Source: Caldimonas tepidiphila
Lineage (GTDB): Bacteria; Pseudomonadota; Gammaproteobacteria; Burkholderiales; Burkholderiaceae_C
Reading direction: 5' to 3'
Assembly: GCF_003569765.1 (NCBI RefSeq)
Contig: NZ_QXMG01000017.1
Coordinates: forward strand, 1-64,000
DNA length: 64,000 nucleotides
Shown here: positions 26,561-34,535 of the stretch, piece after piece
Layout of the letters: each line of letters opens with the position of its first letter
How positions within the stretch are numbered: the first letter of the stretch is position 1
Translations under genes and position numbers: made by a program
The notes under the pieces: generated by a model
What the model was told of the DNA's origin: nothing
Database searches by the model: none
What the model saw: only the letters and a program-made list of their open reading frames with translations

Positions 26561-27706
26561 ATGCCGCCGCCTGCCGCCGTGACGAACACCTCCACCGACC
26601 GCCTGACCCTGCTGCTCGAATCGACCGGCGAGGGCATCTTCGGCATCGACATGGACGGCTGCTGCACCTTCATCAACCGGGCCGCGGCGCAGATGCTGGG
26701 CTGGCCGGCGGAGCAGGTGCTCGGGCGCAACATGCACGATCTGATCCACCACTCGCACGCCGACGGGCGCCCCTACCCGGAGTGCGACTGCCCGATCTTC
26801 CATGCCTTCCGCCGCGGGCTGCCCTGCCGCCACGCCGACGAGGTGTTCTGGCGCGCCGACGGCAGCGCCTTCGCGGCCGAGTACTCCAGCCACCCGGTGC
26901 TCGAGAACGGCGTGGTGCAGGGCGCGGTGGTGACGCTGGTGGACATCACCGAGCGCAAGCGCGCCGAGGAGCTGCTGCGGCGCAGCCACGAGATGCTGGA
27001 GACGCGCGTGGCCGAGCGCACGCGCGAGCTGCGCGAGCTCGCCGCCCACCTCGAGGGCGTGCGCGAGGCCGAGCGCAAGCGCATCGCGCGCGAGATCCAC
27101 GACGAGCTCGGCAGCCTGCTCGTGGCGCTGAAGATGGACGTCAACTGGCTCGAGCGCCGGGTGGACCCGGCCCGCCCGGAGCTCACCGCCAAGTGCCAGC
27201 GCATGGGCGCCCTGGTGGACGCCGCGGTGGACAACGTCGGGCGCATCATCACCGACCTGCGCCCGAGCATCCTCGACCACCAGGGCCTGTGGGCGGCGCT
27301 GGAGTGGCAGGCGCAGGAGTGGCAGCGCAGCGCCGAGGAGCTGCGCGTGGACTTCAAGATGTTCATCGAGGCCGGCGTCGAGCCGCCCGGGGGCGGCCTG
27401 TCGATCGCGGTGTTCCGCATCTTCCAGGAGATCCTCTCCAACGTCGCCCGCCATGCGCGCGCGCGCCACTTGTGGATCCGCATCGACGTGGACGCGCCCC
27501 CGAACCCCACGCTCTACCTGCACGTGCGGGACGACGGCGTCGGCACGAGCGCCGGGGCGCTGCATGCGCCGACGAGCTATGGGGTGCTGGGCATGCGCGA
27601 GCGCGCCGCGCATTTCGGCGGGCGCCTGGGCATCGACAGCGCGCCGGGACGGGGAACACAGGTGCGGCTGGTGATGCCGATCGCGCAGGAGGGAGGGAAG
27701 ACATGA
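26561..27706 (+). CDS. PAS sensor histidine kinase, NarX/NarL-type
   Basis: 381 residues. No membrane segment, so a cytosolic sensor. A PAS domain covers about 8-130 (LTLLLESTGEGIFGIDMDG to VDITERKRAEE) and includes three cysteines in its middle (CDC and PC). A coiled linker precedes the HisKA_3 phospho-site His180 in IAREIHDELGSLL, and HATPase_c follows (EILSNVARHA, DDGVGT, GRGTQVRLVMP). A GTG at 26537 with GAGG upstream is a possible longer start. It overlaps the response regulator gene by 4 bp. The signal is unknown; the nitrogen context suggests nitrite, cyanate or redox. Confidence 0.88.
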   Translation: MPPPAAVTNTSTDRLTLLLESTGEGIFGIDMDGCCTFINRAAAQMLGWPAEQVLGRNMHDLIHHSHADGRPYPECDCPIFHAFRRGLPCRHADEVFWRADGSAFAAEYSSHPVLENGVVQGAVVTLVDITERKRAEELLRRSHEMLETRVAERTRELRELAAHLEGVREAERKRIAREIHDELGSLLVALKMDVNWLERRVDPARPELTAKCQRMGALVDAAVDNVGRIITDLRPSILDHQGLWAALEWQAQEWQRSAEELRVDFKMFIEAGVEPPGGGLSIAVFRIFQEILSNVARHARARHLWIRIDVDAPPNPTLYLHVRDDGVGTSAGALHAPTSYGVLGMRERAAHFGGRLGIDSAPGRGTQVRLVMPIAQEGGKT

Positions 27707-28371
27707 GGATCCGCGTGCTGGTCTGCGACGACCATCTCATCGTGCGCCAGGGCATCCGGCAGATCCTGGCCGACGCCGGCGACATCGCGGTCACGGGCGA
27801 GGCCGGCAGCGGGCCGGAGGCGGTCGCGCAGGTGCGCGCGGCGGCGGCCGCCGGCACGCCGCCGCACGTGGTGCTGATGGATATCGCGATGCCGCTGCGC
27901 GACGGGCTCGACGTGCTCAAGCAGCTCAAGGGCGAGTTCCCGAAGCTGCCGGTGCTGATGCTCAGCACCTACCCCGACCGGCAGTACGCGGTGCGCAGCC
28001 TCAAGCTCGGCGCCGCCGGCTACCTCAACAAGAGCGCCGACAGCGAGCAGATGATCGACGCGGTCCGCAAGGTCGCCGGCGGCGGGCTGTTCATCACGCC
28101 GAGCGTCGCGGAGCAGCTCGCCAGCGCGATGGGCGCCGGCGGCGGCCCGGCCGACGAGGCCCTGCCGCTGCACGAGCGGCTCTCGCGCCGCGAGTACCAG
28201 GTGTTCCGCCTGCTCGCCACCGGGCGCAGCGTCGGCGAGATCGCGGAGCAGCTCGCGCTGTCGCCCAACACCGTCAGCACCTACCGCGCGCGCATCCTCG
28301 AGAAGACCGGCGTGCGCAACGACGTCGAGCTCGCGCTCTACGCGGTGCGGCAGGATGGGCTGCAGGCCTGA
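27703..28371 (+). CDS. NarL/FixJ-family response regulator
   Basis: 222 residues. Receiver domain with VLVCDDH acidic pair, phospho-acceptor Asp60 in VVLMDIAMP, Ser/Thr in MLSTYPD, and Lys in YLNKSAD. C-terminal LuxR-type helix-turn-helix from about 155 (LSRREYQVFRLLATGRSVGEIAEQL). Cognate of the overlapping kinase gene. The closest downstream promoter, that of the cyanate transporter, carries an array of inverted CTACACG half-sites that this protein could bind. Confidence 0.9.
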   Translation: MRIRVLVCDDHLIVRQGIRQILADAGDIAVTGEAGSGPEAVAQVRAAAAAGTPPHVVLMDIAMPLRDGLDVLKQLKGEFPKLPVLMLSTYPDRQYAVRSLKLGAAGYLNKSADSEQMIDAVRKVAGGGLFITPSVAEQLASAMGAGGGPADEALPLHERLSRREYQVFRLLATGRSVGEIAEQLALSPNTVSTYRARILEKTGVRNDVELALYAVRQDGLQA

Positions 28372-28422
28372 GGCTGCCTCGCCGGGCCGCCCCGGGGCGC
28401 GAGCGGGCGAAGCCTGCCTTCC

Positions 28423-28499
28423 CTACAGCCGTGTAGTTCCAGCCCTACACGAGATCCACGGCATCCGCGATTCCGCGCGCGGCACCCCCTGCCTAGCAT
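28423..28499 (+). promoter_or_regulatory. Promoter and operator of the cyn operon
   Basis: Three half-sites: CTACA at 28423, CGTGTAG at 28430-28436 and CTACACG at 28445-28451. The last two form a perfect 7-bp inverted repeat with an 8-bp spacer. A weak sigma70-type promoter follows, TTCCGC at 28471 and TAGCAT at 28494, 17 bp apart. The dyad centre is about 65 bp before the predicted start, suitable for an activator such as the adjacent NarL-type regulator. Confidence 0.55.
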
Positions 28500-28527
28500 C
28501 GGTCCCATCGAACCTGAGGGACCGCCG

Positions 28528-29943
28528 ATGCCAGCCGACCGCCATTTCGACCCCTACGACGCCGACCGCCCGCTGCTGATGCGCTGCAGCTGCGGCCGCC
28601 ACGCCTCGGCGGCCGAGCACGATGCCGAGCTGTCGGCGCAAGGCGCCGCCGCCGAGCTGCGCCGCCGCAGCGAGAGCGCCGAGTTCGAGGCCTACTCGAA
28701 CGCCTTCGTCGAGGCCACGCTCGTCAAGGCGCTGTTCCCGCAGGACGCGCTGCGCCGGCGCTTCCTGCGCGCCGTGGGGCGCGGCACCGCGATGGCCGCG
28801 ATCGGCAGCGTGCTGCCGGTGGCCCCGCTGCAGGCCCTGGCGCAGGAGGCCGGCAAGCCCGGCACGCTGGAGAAGAAGGAGCTGAAGATCGGCTTCATCC
28901 CGATCACCTGCGCGACGCCGCTGATCATGGCCCACCCGCTGGGCTTCTACTCGAAGCAGGGCCTGGACGTCGAGGTGGTCAAGACCGCGGGCTGGGCGCT
29001 GATCCGCGACAAGATGATCAACCGGGAGTACGACGCCACGCACTTCCTGTCGCCGATGCCGCTGGCGATCACGCTCGGCGCGGGCTCCAACCCGCAGCCG
29101 ATGCGGGTCGCGACGATCCAGAACACCAACGGCCAGGCCATCACGCTCGCGCTCAAGCACAAGGACAAGCGCGACCCGCGGCAGTGGAAGGGCTTCAGGT
29201 TTGCGGTGCCCTTCGAGTACAGCATGCACAACTTCCTGCTGCGCTACTACGTGGCCGAGGCAGGGCTGGACCCGGACCGCGACATCCAGATCCGCGTCGT
29301 GCCCCCGCCCGAGATGGTGGCCAACCTGCGCGCGGGCAACATCGACGGCTACCTCGGCCCCGACCCCTTCAACCAGCGCGCGGTGTTCGAGGAGGTGGGC
29401 TTCCTGCACCTGCTGACCAAGGAGCTGTGGGAAGGCCACCCCTGCTGCGCCTTCGGCACCAGCGCCGAGTTCATCCGCGCCCATCCCAACACCTTCGCGG
29501 CGCTGTACCGCGCGGTGCTGACCGCGGCCGCGATGGCGCGCGAGCCGAAGAACCGCGAGCTGATCGCCAAGGTCGTCGCGCCGCAGGCCTACCTCAACCA
29601 GCCCGAGACGGTACTGAGCCAGGTGCTCACGGGCCGCTTCGCCGACGGGCTCGGCAACGTCAGGACGGTGCCCGACCGCGCCGACTTCAACCCGATCCCG
29701 TGGCAGAGCATGGCGGTGTGGATGCTCACGCAGATGAAGCGCTGGGGCTACGTCAAGGGCGACGTGAACTACCGCCAGATCGCGGAGCAGGTGTTCCTGC
29801 TTACCGACGCGAAGAAGCACATGAAGGCGCTGGACATGAAGGTGCCCGACGGCGCCTACCCGAAGTTCACGATCATGGGCAAGGTGTTCGATCCCGAGAA
29901 GGCCGAGGCCTACGCCTCGAGCTTCGCGATCCGGAGGGCCTGA
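28528..29943 (+). CDS. cynA: CmpA/NrtA-family substrate-binding protein (cyanate or nitrate)
   Basis: 471 residues. Unusually, a 73-residue hydrophilic N-terminus with the motif RCSCGRH comes before the export signal, which has a twin-arginine look (RRRFLRAVGRGTAMAAIGSV). The rest is the NrtA/CmpA periplasmic fold (LKIGFIPITCATPLIMAH; KTAGWALIRDKMI; HFLSPMPLAI). With cynS at the end of the operon, cyanate is the favoured ligand; nitrate or nitrite is the alternative given nirBD next door. Good ribosome site GAGGGA before ATG 28528. Confidence 0.85.
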   Translation: MPADRHFDPYDADRPLLMRCSCGRHASAAEHDAELSAQGAAAELRRRSESAEFEAYSNAFVEATLVKALFPQDALRRRFLRAVGRGTAMAAIGSVLPVAPLQALAQEAGKPGTLEKKELKIGFIPITCATPLIMAHPLGFYSKQGLDVEVVKTAGWALIRDKMINREYDATHFLSPMPLAITLGAGSNPQPMRVATIQNTNGQAITLALKHKDKRDPRQWKGFRFAVPFEYSMHNFLLRYYVAEAGLDPDRDIQIRVVPPPEMVANLRAGNIDGYLGPDPFNQRAVFEEVGFLHLLTKELWEGHPCCAFGTSAEFIRAHPNTFAALYRAVLTAAAMAREPKNRELIAKVVAPQAYLNQPETVLSQVLTGRFADGLGNVRTVPDRADFNPIPWQSMAVWMLTQMKRWGYVKGDVNYRQIAEQVFLLTDAKKHMKALDMKVPDGAYPKFTIMGKVFDPEKAEAYASSFAIRRA

Positions 29944-29946
29944 GCG

Positions 29947-30840
29947 ATGAACACCGCGATGCAGGCCCAGGGCTTTCGCGCCGGGCTGCTGTCGATGGCG
30001 CTGCTGCTCGGGTTGCTGATGGTGTGGCACGTGGCCACGCGGCCCGCGGGCGGCGCCACGGCCCCGGCGGCACCCGCACTGACGGCCGAGCAGCTCGAGT
30101 ACGCGAAGCTGATGGGCAAGGACCCGGGCGCCGAGGCCGGTGCGGCGCAGGCCGCCAAGTCGGGCTTCCCGACGCCGGCGCAGATGGGCGCGGCGGTGGT
30201 GCACCACCTGTCCTCGCCCTTCTACGACAAGGGCCCCAACGACAAGGGCATCGGGCTGCAGCTGGCCCACTCGCTCGGGCGCGTCGGGCTCGGCTACCTG
30301 CTCGCGGCGCTGGTGGCGATCCCGCTGGGCTTCGTGATCGGCATGAGCCCGCTGCTCCACCGTGCGCTGGACCCCTTCATCCAGGTGCTCAAGCCGATCT
30401 CGCCGCTGGCGTGGATGCCGCTGGCGCTCTACACGATCAAGGACTCGTCGATCAGCGGCATCTTCGTGATCTTCATCTGCTCGGTCTGGCCGATGCTGAT
30501 CAACACCGCCTTCGGCGTGGCCGGCGTGCGGCGCGAATGGCTCAACGTGGCGCGCACGCTCGAGGTCCGGCCGGTGCGGCGCGCGCTGCAGGTGATCCTG
30601 CCCGCGGCGGCCCCGACCATCCTCACCGGCATGCGCATCAGCATGGGCATCGCCTGGCTCGTGATCGTCGCGGCCGAGATGCTCGTGGGCGGCACCGGCA
30701 TCGGCTACTTCGTCTGGAACGAGTGGAACAACCTCTCGCTGCCCAACGTGATCTTCGCGATCCTGGTCATCGGCCTGGTCGGCATGCTGCTGGACCTGGC
30801 CTTCGCCAAGCTGCAAAAGGCGGTCACCTATGTCGACTGA
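29947..30840 (+). CDS. cynB: ABC permease for cyanate/nitrate
   Basis: 297 residues, a BPD_transp_1 permease of the NrtB/CynB type. One N-terminal helix, a loop containing an Ala-rich segment, then five helices with the EAA-type loop (LEVRPVRRALQVILPAAAPTILTGMRIS) that contacts the ATPase. It starts 3 bp after cynA and overlaps cynD by 11 bp. Confidence 0.88.
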   Translation: MNTAMQAQGFRAGLLSMALLLGLLMVWHVATRPAGGATAPAAPALTAEQLEYAKLMGKDPGAEAGAAQAAKSGFPTPAQMGAAVVHHLSSPFYDKGPNDKGIGLQLAHSLGRVGLGYLLAALVAIPLGFVIGMSPLLHRALDPFIQVLKPISPLAWMPLALYTIKDSSISGIFVIFICSVWPMLINTAFGVAGVRREWLNVARTLEVRPVRRALQVILPAAAPTILTGMRISMGIAWLVIVAAEMLVGGTGIGYFVWNEWNNLSLPNVIFAILVIGLVGMLLDLAFAKLQKAVTYVD

Positions 30841-31720
30841 ATTCCTGAAGGTCGAGGCACTCACCAAGGCCTATCCCGGCTTCCCCGAGCCGGTGTTCGA
30901 GGACGTCAACTTCGGCATCGGGGAAGGCGAGTTCGTCTGCATCATCGGCCACAGCGGCTGCGGCAAGACGACCATCCTCAACGTGCTCGCGGGCCTGGAG
31001 AGCGCGAGCTCGGGCTACGTCTTCATGGACGGGCGCGAGGTGCGCGGCCCGGGCCTGGAGCGCGGCGTCGTGTTCCAGGGTCACGCGCTGATGCCGTGGC
31101 TGACGGTGCGCGCCAACATCGCCTTCGCGGTGCGCAGCAAGTGGCCGCACTGGCCTGCCGCGCAGGTGAACGAGCACGTCGAGAAGTACGTCGCGCTGGT
31201 GGGCCTGGCGCACGCGATCGACAAGAAGCCGCAGGCGCTGTCGGGCGGCATGAAGCAGCGCGTGGGCATCGCGCGGGCCTTCGCGATCGAGCCGCGCATG
31301 CTGCTGCTCGACGAGCCCTTCGGCGCGCTGGACGCGCTCACACGCGGCACGATCCAGGACGAGCTGCTGCGCATCTGCGCCGAGACGCGCCAGACCGTCT
31401 TCATGATCACGCACGACGTGGACGAGGCCATCCTGCTGGCCGACCGCATCCTCCTGATGAGCAACGGACCGCAGGCACGCGTGGCCGAGATCGTCAGGAA
31501 CACGATGCCGCGCGAGCGCCAGCGCGCCACGCTGCACCACGACCCGCAGTACTACCGCATCCGCAACCACCTAGTGGACTTCCTGGTCACGCGCAGCAAG
31601 ACGCTGTCGCATGGCCGCGCGCCCCAGGTGCCCCCCGAGGTCTGCCCCGGGCTGGAGGCCCAGCCCGAGGCCGATGCCTCCTCCCCCCTCCCCACCATCC
31701 CTCTGAGGAAAATCGCATGA
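30830..31720 (+). CDS. cynD: ABC ATPase for cyanate/nitrate
   Basis: 296 residues. Walker A GHSGCGKTT, Q-loop VVFQGHALMPWLT, signature LSGGMKQRVGIARA, Walker B MLLLDEPFGALD and switch His (MITHDVDEA). NrtD/CynD type without the extra binding domain of NrtC. It couples ATP hydrolysis to uptake by CynAB. Its last codons overlap the cynS start (ATGA). Confidence 0.9.
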   Translation: MSTEFLKVEALTKAYPGFPEPVFEDVNFGIGEGEFVCIIGHSGCGKTTILNVLAGLESASSGYVFMDGREVRGPGLERGVVFQGHALMPWLTVRANIAFAVRSKWPHWPAAQVNEHVEKYVALVGLAHAIDKKPQALSGGMKQRVGIARAFAIEPRMLLLDEPFGALDALTRGTIQDELLRICAETRQTVFMITHDVDEAILLADRILLMSNGPQARVAEIVRNTMPRERQRATLHHDPQYYRIRNHLVDFLVTRSKTLSHGRAPQVPPEVCPGLEAQPEADASSPLPTIPLRKIA

Positions 31721-32160
31721 GCCGTCTGGAAGTCACCGAGAAGATCGTCGCCACCAAGGTGGCCAAGGGCCTGAAGTGGGCCGATGTCGCCGCGAAGGTC
31801 GGCCTGAGCAAGGAATGGGTCACGGCCGCCTGCCTGGGCCAGATGACGCTCGACGCCGAGCAGGCGGGCGTGCTCGCCGAGATCTTCGGGCTCACCGACG
31901 AGGAGAAGAAGTGGCTGATGGTGGTGCCCTACAAGGGCTCGCTGCCGACCAGCGTGCCGACCGACCCGCTGATCTACCGCTTCTACGAGCTCGTGAGCGT
32001 GTACGGCACCACCTTCAAGGAGCTGATCCACGAGGAGTTCGGCGACGGCATCATGAGCGCGATCGACTTCAGGATGGACCTGCAGCGCGAGCCCCACCCG
32101 GCCGGCGACCGGGTCAGCATCGTCATGTCGGGCAAGTTCCTGCCCTACAAGACCTACTGA
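31717..32160 (+). CDS. cynS: Cyanase (cyanate hydratase)
   Basis: 147 residues, slightly shorter than E. coli cyanase but complete. N-terminal helical domain (KGLKWADVAAKVGLSKEWVTAACLGQM) and the unique C-terminal domain with the catalytic Arg (IYRFYELV), Glu (FKELIHEEFG) and Ser (GIMSAIDF). It converts cyanate and bicarbonate to ammonia and CO2. Placed after the ABC transporter with a 4-bp overlap, it identifies the transporter as a cyanate importer and the unit as a nitrogen-scavenging operon. Confidence 0.95.
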   Translation: MSRLEVTEKIVATKVAKGLKWADVAAKVGLSKEWVTAACLGQMTLDAEQAGVLAEIFGLTDEEKKWLMVVPYKGSLPTSVPTDPLIYRFYELVSVYGTTFKELIHEEFGDGIMSAIDFRMDLQREPHPAGDRVSIVMSGKFLPYKTY

Positions 32161-32545
32161 GCCGCCGAGGCAGCCGCGCCCGCCGCTGCCGCCCTTCCCC
32201 GCCGGGACTGCCGCGCCTGAGGACGGCGGCGGAGGCCGCGAACGGCACCGGCGTCACCGATTGGGTCAGCGCCGGTGCCGCCGTCTGCACCCGCACCCTG
32301 CGGGCGACACCGCCGATGCCGAACCGGACGGCCGCCGGAAGAGGGCTGCTTCGCGACGCTTCCGCCCGGACCGCCGGTGCGGGCCTTCGGGGGACGTGCC
32401 CCGAGGACGGAGCATTCGGCCCTCGGGCAGGACGAGGGGACCGGTCCCGGGTCCCTGTTCGCGTGACCACGAGCTTGCCTCCTTCGGGGTCCGGCATGTC
32501 GCAGCCCCTTGTTCGACATGTCGCGAGGTCCAGGCAAGCCGCCCC
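32161..32545. other. Gap between cynS and the LysR gene
   Basis: No gene seen. It contains the 12-bp palindrome GGGACCGGTCCC at 32437-32448 within a GC-rich repeat cluster, and a direct repeat CATGTCGC at 32495-32502 and 32517-32524. A terminator for the cyn operon is expected here, but no hairpin with a T run is visible. Confidence 0.4.
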
Positions 32546-32595
32546 TATCCATTCAGTAGATTTCCTGGACAAATACAATCCATCAGATGGATCTG
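32546..32595 (+). promoter_or_regulatory. LysR control element, copy A (overlaps the regulator's start)
   Basis: A 50-bp stretch starting TATCCAT and ending in the dyad ATCCAT-CAG-ATGGAT that straddles the ATG of the LysR gene. It aligns without gaps to 42508-42557 upstream of the catabolic operon (about 34 of 50 bases identical), which makes it a probable autoregulatory binding site of the same regulator. Confidence 0.65.
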
Positions 32596-33522
32596 AGAAC
32601 GATCGATCTGAACCTGCTGGTGGTCTTCGACGCGATGATGGATTGCCGCAGCGTCACGCGCGCCGGGGAGATGGTGGGCCTGAGCCAGCCGGCCATGAGT
32701 GCCGCGGTGGCCCGGCTGCGCGCCCTGTTCGACGACCCCTTGTTCGTGCGGTCCGGGGCGGAGATGAAGCCCACGCCACGGGCGCTGGAGCTGGCCGAGC
32801 CGATCAAGCGGGTGACGGAGATGATCCGCTGCGAGGTCCTGCAGCGCTCCGGCTTCGTGCCCGCGACCACCGACCGGATCTTCACCATCCTCACGCCCGA
32901 CATCGGCGAGATCCATTTCCTGCCCCGGCTGCTCGAGCACTTCGCACGGGAAGCGCCCTCGGCGCATCTGCGCACGATCGCGAAACCCAGGCTGGCGGCG
33001 GCCGAGGCGCTGGAGTCGGGCGCGGCCTCGCTGGCCATCGGCTACTTCCCCGACCTGCAGAAGGCGGGCTTCTACCAGCAGAAGCTCTTCGACAACCCCC
33101 ACGTCTGCATCGTGCGGCGGGGGCATCCGACGGTGGGGCCGGGCATGACGCTCGACGAATACCTCGCCGCCTCGCATGCCGTGGTCCACCCGGACGGCCG
33201 GGAACATGTCTTCGAGCAGTTCCTCCAGGAGCGGGGGCTGCGGCGCAAGGTGCTGGTGGAGATGTCTCACTTCATGAGCCTGCTGCCGGTCATCGAGAGT
33301 TCGGACCTGGTGGCCGCGGTGCCGCGCGACCTGGCCGACGTCTGCAGCCGCTACGCGGACCTCCACATCCTCGACATCCCGCTCGAGGTGCCCGTGATCG
33401 CGGTGCACCAGTTCTGGCATTCGCGCTTCCACAAGGATCCGGCCAACGCCTGGCTGCGCGGCGTGGTGCGCTCGCTGTTCTCCCAGGATGGCGGCGAGGC
33501 CGGGACAGGGGCGCGGCCCTAG
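32587..33522 (+). CDS. LysR-family regulator of the meta-cleavage operon
   Basis: 311 residues. N-terminal wHTH of the NodD/PnpR-like branch (MDLRTIDLNLLVVFDAMMD; VGLSQPAMSAAVARLRALFDDPLFVR) and a periplasmic-binding-like effector domain. It is convergent with the end of the nine-gene operon 42431-33549. Start region and operon promoter share the 50-bp element described at 32546 and 42508, so this gene, and not the LysR gene immediately upstream of the operon, is its likely regulator. The inducer is presumably the aromatic substrate or an intermediate. Confidence 0.88.
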   Translation: MDLRTIDLNLLVVFDAMMDCRSVTRAGEMVGLSQPAMSAAVARLRALFDDPLFVRSGAEMKPTPRALELAEPIKRVTEMIRCEVLQRSGFVPATTDRIFTILTPDIGEIHFLPRLLEHFAREAPSAHLRTIAKPRLAAAEALESGAASLAIGYFPDLQKAGFYQQKLFDNPHVCIVRRGHPTVGPGMTLDEYLAASHAVVHPDGREHVFEQFLQERGLRRKVLVEMSHFMSLLPVIESSDLVAAVPRDLADVCSRYADLHILDIPLEVPVIAVHQFWHSRFHKDPANAWLRGVVRSLFSQDGGEAGTGARP

Positions 33523-33548
33523 CCTCGCTGCGCGAGAGGAGCCGGGGC

Positions 33549-34535
33549 TTATTCGGCCGGCCTCGTGCGTCCCCGCAGGAACTCCAGCACCGGCCGGGTG
33601 AGCGACTCGTCGCCGGTGTTGATCGAGTAGACCTGGGTCAGGTGGTTGTGGCCGCGCACGACATGGAGATCCGGCGAGAAGCCGTGCCTGGACACGAGCC
33701 GCGCGAACAGCTCGCCGGCCTGCACCTGCATCTGCATCGGGTCCATCTCGGCATAGGTGAGAAGGATTGGGAAAGGGGCCGCGTCGACGAGGTCCACCGT
33801 GGACATCGCGCCCCAGGCCGAGGTGTCCGGGCCGAAGTAGGCCTCGTTGCGCGGGTCGGGCGTGGCGATGCCGAACTGCCGGCGCGCCAGCGCCTCCAGC
33901 CGGGCGTTGTAGACGCCGGAGACCAGCACCGCGCCGACGATTTCCAGGCCCTCGGGCGGATGGAAGCGCTTCACCAGCGTCGCCGCCGCCACGTGCGCCG
34001 CACCGGCGGACTCGCCCATCAGCACGATGCGCTGCGGATCGCCGCCGAACTCCGCGGCGTTCTGGCGCAGCCAGCGCAGCACCGAGGCGATGTCCTCGGC
34101 CCCGGCGGGCCAGCGGTGCTTGGGCCCGAGCCGGTAGTTCGGCACCGCCGTCACGAAGCCCTCGCGGGCGAAGAAGTAGCCGGCGTTGTCGCGATCGGCC
34201 TTGTCGCCGCGCACGAAGCCGCCCCCGTGCACGAAGACCAGCACCGGCCGGGGGCCGGGGGCGGCGGCCTCGGGCGCATAGACGTCCAGGCGGTGGCGCT
34301 CGTCGCTGCCGTAGGCAAGGCCCGTGGTGCGGCGCACGCCCTCGCGCGGCTGCTTCGCGAGCAGTGGCTCGTAGAGCGTCTTCGTGCCGGGCACGTCGAT
34401 CACCGGTCCCTGCGCCCGCACCCGGGCCTCGATCCCGGGCGGCACGCCGTTCGGGGTCGCCATCGCGGCACCCATGCCGAGCGGCAGCATGCCGCAGGCG
34501 AGAGTGCGCCACCAGCGTCGCCAGGCACGATTCAT
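33549..34535 (-). CDS. Alpha/beta hydrolase, HSL-type, exported
   Basis: 328 residues. A short signal-like N-terminus (RTLACGMLPLGMGAAMA) and the hormone-sensitive-lipase motifs: oxyanion HGGGF, nucleophile GESAG, then Asp in AEMDPM and His in RGHNH. An esterase for a short-chain or aromatic ester. Last gene of the operon, overlapping the amidohydrolase by 4 bp. It could release the aromatic acid from an ester before ring attack, but the export signal would place it in the periplasm. Confidence 0.82.
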   Translation of the reverse strand: MNRAWRRWWRTLACGMLPLGMGAAMATPNGVPPGIEARVRAQGPVIDVPGTKTLYEPLLAKQPREGVRRTTGLAYGSDERHRLDVYAPEAAAPGPRPVLVFVHGGGFVRGDKADRDNAGYFFAREGFVTAVPNYRLGPKHRWPAGAEDIASVLRWLRQNAAEFGGDPQRIVLMGESAGAAHVAAATLVKRFHPPEGLEIVGAVLVSGVYNARLEALARRQFGIATPDPRNEAYFGPDTSAWGAMSTVDLVDAAPFPILLTYAEMDPMQMQVQAGELFARLVSRHGFSPDLHVVRGHNHLTQVYSINTGDESLTRPVLEFLRGRTRPAE

